Below are positions 32,814-37,325 of a stretch of DNA of 37,325 bases, piece after piece. This stretch comes from CS1-C013 sp964353745 (GTDB taxonomy: Archaea; Aenigmatarchaeota; Aenigmatarchaeia; Aenigmatarchaeales; Aenigmatarchaeaceae): the NCBI GenBank assembly GCA_964353745.1, contig CAYGWD010000009.1:1-37325 (forward strand). Direction: 5' to 3'. The position numbers and the translations under genes are program-made. Numbering within the stretch: position 1 is the stretch's first letter; every line of letters begins with the position of its first letter. The notes under the pieces are model-generated. The model was not told the origin of the DNA. It made no database searches and saw nothing but the letters and a program-made list of their open reading frames with translations.

Positions 32814-33257
32814 TCATTTCACTACTATCTTTGCCATCATCCATGGATGAGGAGTACAATGATAGTTGTAAGTTCCGCTTGTGTTGAAAATTATTGTTTT
32901 TGACTCGCCTTTGTTCAGCAATCCTGTATCAAAACTGCCATCATCCGCTGTTGCCGTGTGTGTGACTACATCAAAGTTAGCCCATCTGACAGAGTCTCCG
33001 ACTTTTATGGTTGTAATTGATAGTGAAAATACAAAATTTCTTATAGAAACATCAAATGTTTTATGTTGTTCTTTAGTAGGTGGGATGGCCGGTGGCACAT
33101 CTGGTGGCGCACTTGGTGGCGATACGTCTTCAGGCGGTGTAACATTTTCAGAAGTGGATGGCGGTGTTGTATTTTCTGGAGTATTCGATGTCTGATTTAC
33201 TTGATTGATACAGCCTGCTAGAAAAACTATAGCTATGATAAGTGCCAATGTTTTCAT
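32814..33257 (-). CDS. Cupredoxin-type lipoprotein
   Basis: A minus-strand protein of about 147 residues from the ATG at 33257. That start gives a lipoprotein signal (MKTLALIIAIVFLAGCINQ) with a lipobox-like LAGC and lies about 26 bases after the TATA-like GATTTAAG; a longer in-frame start at 33335 would hide the signal. A Pro/Thr/Ser-rich linker follows. The last 100 residues are a plastocyanin/amicyanin-like domain (VGDSVRWANFDVVTHTATAD, then GTYNYHCTPHPWMM) with the type 1 copper ligands His, Cys, His and Met. It should carry single electrons outside the membrane. Its partners are not in this window. Confidence 0.88.
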   Translation of the reverse strand: MKTLALIIAIVFLAGCINQVNQTSNTPENTTPPSTSENVTPPEDVSPPSAPPDVPPAIPPTKEQHKTFDVSIRNFVFSLSITTIKVGDSVRWANFDVVTHTATADDGSFDTGLLNKGESKTIIFNTSGTYNYHCTPHPWMMAKIVVK

Positions 33258-33385
33258 AATATTATGATTAAATTTGAAATTCTTAAATCCTGACTTTTCT
33301 AGTGCTATATGAAAACAATATCTGGTAACAACCATATCTAATCGGTCTTAGAAGGGTTTAAATTCATTTTAATCTAAATAATTTT

Positions 33386-33787
33386 ATGCCCAATAAAATG
33401 TTAAAGGTTACGAAAATATATTCAAAGGAAAACACGATAGAAGGATATGTCGCTTCTGATGCATACCAGGTAGGGAACGAAAGGCTGTCGCTCGCAGAAA
33501 AGAATTTCTTATACACTACTTGTGACGGAGATATCTTTTCCAACGACATGTCGGAACTGCCGTTTCCAAGGAGCGTTGTTCTGGCACAATTGAACACGGG
33601 CGAAATTTCTGAAGGAGAATTTAATAAGATTCGCAAGCGGAAGGGAGGCATAATAGCATCTTATAACACCGGCAAAACAGCAGCTTTCAGAAAATTTATG
33701 CACTACGTTCTCTTACATAGCAAAGAGCTGGCCGATGAAGATGCTATAAAAACGTCAGCAAAACTAATGTCAACCGGAGATTTCTAG
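33386..33787 (+). CDS. Hypothetical soluble protein
   Basis: A 133-residue protein with no signal or TM segment. A TATA-like TTTAAATTC lies about 28 bases before the ATG, so it is probably a single leaderless gene. The N-terminal half looks beta-rich (MLKVTKIYSKENTIEGYVAS); the C-terminal half is helical and basic (EFNKIRKRKGGIIASYNTGK). No family recognised. Confidence 0.6.
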   Translation: MPNKMLKVTKIYSKENTIEGYVASDAYQVGNERLSLAEKNFLYTTCDGDIFSNDMSELPFPRSVVLAQLNTGEISEGEFNKIRKRKGGIIASYNTGKTAAFRKFMHYVLLHSKELADEDAIKTSAKLMSTGDF

Positions 33788-33998
33788 TTTTTCACCTACT
33801 TGTTAACGATAACCTGTTGCTTTCTGGTTATATGAAAACATCTAGGTGTTGGAGTAATTTTCCTAAGCAAAAGAAGACAAAAGCATGTGGTAATATTTCA
33901 TGATGTTACAATATTGATATATATTATTCATAATCTCTTTATGTTTAAAATTTGATATCAGATGACGAATTTAAATCTTTTTGCTTCTTATTATTTTT

Positions 33999-34478
33999 AT
34001 GACAAATGAAGTAATGGCGCACATGATGACTAAAGCTAGAGAGCTTAGAGAAGTGGCCTCAAGAATCGAAGAGAAGGCCTCTAGATATGAAGCCTTAGCT
34101 AAGGGATTGAAAAAGGTCAATAAAGGAGAATTTTTAGTTTTTGAATCGATTAACAATGAAAAAATGCCTGTTCAAATGGGAATCTATGAAGGCGCTTCTT
34201 TTAGAATTGATGACGTCGGTATACAGCTTGCCAACCCCGCATACATAATAAAAGGTAAACGTGGTATGTATGATATGCGCAATGACAGAACCGAACAGCA
34301 ATTCCATGCCATCGTAGTTGATTCTCTAATCAGGAACATAGAAGGCAAAATAACCTTACCAACGGTTCATAGAGAAAAAAGTAAAAGAGAATATACTGCC
34401 GGTGAGATTTTACAAAAGTATGGATTTTCTGTTGAAGCTTACATGAAACTTTATCCAAAAAAACAAGTTTCAGCATAG
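33999..34478 (+). CDS. Hypothetical protein with N-terminal coiled coil
   Basis: About 159 residues from the ATG at 33999, chosen over an upstream in-frame start (33981) because ATTTAAATC lies about 28 bases before it. A helical start (MMTKARELREVASRIEEKAS) precedes a beta-rich central part and a C-terminal segment (YTAGEILQKYGFSVEAYMKL) resembling a short helical hairpin. No TM helix. Function unknown; its promoter indicates a separate transcript. Confidence 0.6.
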   Translation: MTNEVMAHMMTKARELREVASRIEEKASRYEALAKGLKKVNKGEFLVFESINNEKMPVQMGIYEGASFRIDDVGIQLANPAYIIKGKRGMYDMRNDRTEQQFHAIVVDSLIRNIEGKITLPTVHREKSKREYTAGEILQKYGFSVEAYMKLYPKKQVSA

Positions 34479-34665
34479 CTCAAAAATCTAAACCACTTGT
34501 TTTATAAATTTCCTTTGATTCCTAATGAATTTTCACTAAAATTATATATAGGGAACTGGAAACATATGAAAATAACCGCAACTATAACGAATTGGTTCTG
34601 AAATGCTATAGAAATATGGTTGGTTTTTTAATAGGTTTTTATGTTGGTTTTTCTAAATTAGGTGT

Positions 34666-35067
34666 ATGAAAATAAGATATGTTGCTGCAATAATTTTTTA
34701 TGATGATAAAAAAAGAATCCTTTTACAGGATAGGAGAGGCATTAGCAAGTTTGGAAATGAATGGGGATTTTTTGGCGGCGGTATTGAAGAGAACGAAACC
34801 CCAGAGCAGGCCGTCATAAGAGAAGCAAAGGAAGAACTTGATTTTGACTTGAAGGAATTCAGGTACATAGGAAAATACGATGGGAAAATAAACGAAGATT
34901 TTTCTGTAATTTTGCATGTCTTTGTTTCGCCTTTGAACGATAACTTATCCAAGTTCAAACAGAAAGAGGGTAGAGGAATGAAAATGTTCTCACTGACCGA
35001 AGCAGAAAAGCTAAAGCAACCAGAACATAATAAAAGAGTTATAATCGATTTAAAAAATGTGCTATAG
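34666..35067 (+). CDS. Nudix hydrolase
   Basis: A 133-residue protein, a normal size for a single Nudix domain. The Nudix box is GGGIEENETPEQAVIREAKE followed by ELDF, matching G-x5-E-x7-RE-x2-EE. It would hydrolyse a nucleoside diphosphate linked to another group, using Mg ions held by the RE-EE glutamates. The substrate cannot be told. Its stop overlaps that of the convergent peptidase E gene by 6 bases. Confidence 0.9.
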   Translation: MKIRYVAAIIFYDDKKRILLQDRRGISKFGNEWGFFGGGIEENETPEQAVIREAKEELDFDLKEFRYIGKYDGKINEDFSVILHVFVSPLNDNLSKFKQKEGRGMKMFSLTEAEKLKQPEHNKRVIIDLKNVL

Positions 35068-35712
35068 CAAATCTCTCGGCATATTAAAAATGTGTTTCTC
35101 GCCTACGCCTACAATCCTTTTCTTGTCGTTATCAACCAGAAGTGCCTGTTTGTCTGTCAATGCTACCACAGGATAACTTACCTTTGACGCGCATCTCCTG
35201 ATCAAATCTATGTTCTTATCGTCTACGTGAACCGAAATCACAAACGGAACGAGCTTCATGGCTGTCAGGTCCTTGAGATTGACTATGTTCTTATCAAGAT
35301 GCTTCCATTCTGCAGACTCTATGTTAAGCCCGGCAATCATGCTTCCGGCGCTCGAACCTACGTAGATGCCTCCCCTGTCCAAGAACCTTTTGATAGCAAA
35401 GTCAAAGCCGCTGTCCCTGACGTGCTTTAGCAGATAGAATGCGTTCCCACCTTCTACAAAGACTATGTTGAAGTTATTGATAGCATTGGTCAAGGAGTTC
35501 TCGTTTTGATTCTTGATGTCGACGTCCGTTATATTGAAGCCTAGTTCACTAAGACTGTCCTGATTCTTCTTCACGTATCGCTTGTCTTCTGATAGGTCTG
35601 ATGCTGTAGGTATGTAGCATAGGTCCATGCCTTTAGGGTTCTTTCCCAATAGATTTAGAAAGTAATCCATAGTCTCTGGTTGCAGACCGGCGGACGTCAG
35701 AAACAGCTTCAT
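35062..35712 (-). CDS. pepE: Peptidase E-like serine peptidase (family S51)
   Basis: A 216-residue minus-strand protein with the class I glutaminase-amidotransferase-like fold of S51 peptidases. Family landmarks are FVEGGNAFYLLKHVRD and the nucleophile elbow YVGSSAGSMIAG with the catalytic Ser. The His could be in FVISVHVDD. Bacterial PepE cleaves Asp-X dipeptides; cyanophycinase-type relatives have other substrates, so specificity is open. It has no signal, so it is cytosolic. A TATA-like CTATAAGTATT lies about 27 bases before its ATG. Confidence 0.88.
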   Translation of the reverse strand: MKLFLTSAGLQPETMDYFLNLLGKNPKGMDLCYIPTASDLSEDKRYVKKNQDSLSELGFNITDVDIKNQNENSLTNAINNFNIVFVEGGNAFYLLKHVRDSGFDFAIKRFLDRGGIYVGSSAGSMIAGLNIESAEWKHLDKNIVNLKDLTAMKLVPFVISVHVDDKNIDLIRRCASKVSYPVVALTDKQALLVDNDKKRIVGVGEKHIFNMPRDLL

Positions 35713-35846
35713 GCTAGTATTTTGTTTTCAAAAATACTTATAGGTGTTTGTGCCCCCGATGAGAAATAGACATTTCGTAATTTAGGTTCACTTTTACGCA
35801 TCGCAAATATGAAAAATTTATAAATTTCAAAGACATTCTTAGAATT

Positions 35847-36143
35847 ATGGACAAAACAGATATTAAAGTTGGAATTATAAAATTCATTCGTTACTCTCTT
35901 CAACGTCTAACGGAAAACCCCAACGCCATCAAAGCCATCGTATTAATTGTAACTTTCTTATCTTCCTTACTCTTTGCCCAATCAATAACGCACCAGATAG
36001 CTGTTTCAGATAGCATAGCACCTCACGATTCTGTTACTGCACAGCCAGAATATGGTCGAAGCGTTGCAGATTCGCCAAAAATCTCTGATACTATAAATAT
36101 TGTTGTTGAGCGTGTAGATGGAACAATAGAAAAAATTGTATAA
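35847..36143 (+). CDS. Small hypothetical membrane protein
   Basis: A 98-residue protein. A basic N-terminal stretch (IIKFIRYSLQRLTENPNAIK) is followed by one hydrophobic helix (AIVLIVTFLSSLLFAQSI) and a polar C-terminal half of about 50 residues. This suggests a signal-anchor protein with the polar part outside. TTTATAAATTT sits about 30 bases before the ATG. No family recognised. Confidence 0.55.
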   Translation: MDKTDIKVGIIKFIRYSLQRLTENPNAIKAIVLIVTFLSSLLFAQSITHQIAVSDSIAPHDSVTAQPEYGRSVADSPKISDTINIVVERVDGTIEKIV

Positions 36144-36201
36144 TTTTTTTGGTTTTGGTAGTCCCGAAGATTTAAATAATTTAGAAAACAATTGAGTTCT
36201 T

Positions 36202-36357
36202 ATGAAGGGTTATTTATTCAAATTACCGGCATTGGCATGGGCAATTATCATTATCATAATATTAATCTTGATTATCTCTTATGTTCCACAAGTCAGGGAT
36301 ACCATTCTGTCTATAATTAGTGCTTATAGGGGAACAAATATAACCACTTCACCTTAG
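36202..36357 (+). CDS. 51-residue single-TM small protein
   Basis: ATG at 36202 to TAG at 36355-36357. It has a short N terminus (MKGYLFKLPAL), a very hydrophobic helix (AWAIIIIIILILIISYV) and a polar tail ending in a sequon (RGTNITTSP). A TTTAAATAA element lies 24 to 32 bases upstream, fitting a leaderless start, which supports it as a real gene. It is too short for family assignment. The neighbours are also small membrane proteins. Confidence 0.55.
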   Translation: MKGYLFKLPALAWAIIIIIILILIISYVPQVRDTILSIISAYRGTNITTSP

Positions 36358-36413
36358 CCAATATTTTTTATTTTTTTGAAAGAAATATAAATGATTCTGT
36401 GTATAGTTTATTC

Positions 36414-36980
36414 ATGTTTTTAGATGAAGTAACTAAAATGATAACTGGTTTAATGACAGATAGAACTCAGGCAGCTATATTAATTTTTATAATAGCTGGA
36501 TACATTTACTTTTTCTTTTTGAGAATAAAATATGATGTTAGAATCAAGGATTTAAAAGAGATTGATGTTTTAATAATAAGTTTGATGTTCAGTCTACTAA
36601 CATTTTTGATAGCATTACCATTTGTAGTATCCTTTTACATGTATCAGATGCTAATTGATACCCTGACATACATAATAAATTATTCTATACTTTTTCAAAT
36701 TCTTTTTATTTTTTTGTTATATGAATTTATACTTTTGAAGCATAAAAGAAGAAAAATGATTAGAGAAAAAATTTTTTATTGGTTTTTTAGTTCCAAACTT
36801 ATTGAAGGTATCTTTCTTATTGTATTTTTTATTAGTATTATGATTATTGCAATTCCGAATCTGCAAACTTGGGTAAATATTACTAAACCGTCATGGTTTT
36901 CAATAATTTTTATGTTGCCAATCTCTTTTGGGTTTTTCAAACTTACCATAAAATTAACTGAAAAAATACTAGAAATATAG
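36414..36980 (+). CDS. Polytopic membrane protein, unknown
   Basis: About 188 residues from the ATG at 36414, chosen over the in-frame GTG at 36399 because AAATATAAAT lies about 26 bases before it. I count five to six hydrophobic helices, for example AAILIFIIAGYIYFFFL, VLIISLMFSLLTFLIALPFV, ILFQILFIFLLYEFIL and IFLIVFFISIMIIAI, with short basic loops (LLKHKRRKMIREK). No transporter motif was recognised. Confidence 0.65.
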   Translation: MFLDEVTKMITGLMTDRTQAAILIFIIAGYIYFFFLRIKYDVRIKDLKEIDVLIISLMFSLLTFLIALPFVVSFYMYQMLIDTLTYIINYSILFQILFIFLLYEFILLKHKRRKMIREKIFYWFFSSKLIEGIFLIVFFISIMIIAIPNLQTWVNITKPSWFSIIFMLPISFGFFKLTIKLTEKILEI

Positions 36981-36989
36981 TTACCTCTT

Positions 36990-37028
36990 TTAGTGGTAAA
37001 AGAACTTTATGCCTCATTCTACCACTAA
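36990..37028. terminator. 9-bp inverted repeat after the membrane gene
   Basis: TTAGTGGTA (36990-36998) and TACCACTAA (37020-37028) are perfect inverted repeats with a 21-base loop. They lie just after the stop at 36980 and before the next gene. No long T-run follows, so this may be an RNA 3' end structure or an operator for the downstream Nudix gene. Confidence 0.35.
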
Positions 37029-37085
37029 CACCAACCAGACCAACCTAACTAACCTGCATTAATCATATAACATTCAATTATTATC

Positions 37086-37325
37086 ATGAAAAGAAAATAC
37101 AGAAAGTACGTCTTCATCGTCCTGTTCATCAAGAGAAAGAACCCCCTGTTCTTAATACTTCACAGGACAAAGAACTGGAGCGGCTGGGAACTATCCAAGG
37201 GCGGTTTAAAGGATAATGAAACAGAAATAAAGTGCCTGAGAAGGGAGACAAGGGAGGAGTCTGGAGCCAAGAAGTTCGAGATAATCGCAAAGACCAGGCA
37301 TTTTATTAAATACAGGTTCCCGAAA
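37086..37325 (+). CDS. Nudix hydrolase (partial, cut by the window end)
   Basis: From the ATG at 37086 the frame stays open for 80 codons to the window edge. The Nudix box is visible as GGLKDNETEIKCLRRETREE followed by SGA, with RE and EE in place. The N terminus (KYRKYVFIVLFIKRKNPLFL) is the usual first strand. It is not closely similar to the Nudix protein at 34666, so the two probably have different substrates. Confidence 0.8.
   Translation, partial: MKRKYRKYVFIVLFIKRKNPLFLILHRTKNWSGWELSKGGLKDNETEIKCLRRETREESGAKKFEIIAKTRHFIKYRFPK

Overview
The window is archaeal. It carries archaeal uL1, uL10 (P0) and P1-type L12 stalk proteins, an archaeal-type alanyl-tRNA synthetase, and AT-rich TATA elements about 25 to 28 bases upstream of many start codons, a spacing typical of leaderless archaeal transcripts. 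The small conserved protein at 16457, the MinD-like ATPases with a TTSHL segment and the shortened uL10 suggest a DPANN-type archaeon (Aenigmarchaeota/Woesearchaeota-like). That lineage call is an inference and not firm. No tRNA, rRNA or CRISPR array was recognised.

Region 1 (1-18034) is a cell-surface locus. After the end of a winged-helix regulator comes a giant glycoprotein-like membrane protein of 1965 residues. A smaller secreted protein on the minus strand has an unusually strong ribosome-binding site, and three more membrane or secreted proteins follow it on the plus strand. A tightly packed operon (9808-17502) then encodes a small wHTH protein, four more surface proteins, two MinD/ParA-type ATPases and a small cytosolic protein. 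A two-TM coiled-coil protein follows with its own promoter. Several surface proteins share one plan: signal peptide, beta-sandwich repeats of NEW3/CARDB type rich in N-x-S/T sequons, then a C-terminal TM helix, sometimes with a membrane-proximal helical segment and a basic cytosolic tail. With the ATPases they may form a membrane-associated surface-assembly or positioning system.

Region 2 (18091-20930) holds a minus-strand coiled-coil protein, a structured intergenic element, and a restriction-modification-repair cassette. The cassette has an HhaI-like C5 methyltransferase, a HinP1I-like endonuclease (predicted target GCGC) and a short Vsr mismatch endonuclease.

Region 3 (21042-24644) is the ribosomal stalk operon: uL1, a short uL10, then L12. 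The uL10-L12 junction is split by a ferredoxin-thioredoxin fusion gene and an AT-rich LAGLIDADG homing-endonuclease-like gene.

Region 4 (24751-37325) mixes a HAD-like hydrolase, a Thr-Pro-rich surface protein interrupted by a 100-N assembly gap that looks spurious, a 46-residue minus-strand gene, a block of four unknown genes, alaS, a cupredoxin lipoprotein, two Nudix hydrolases (the second cut by the window end), a peptidase E homologue and several small membrane proteins.
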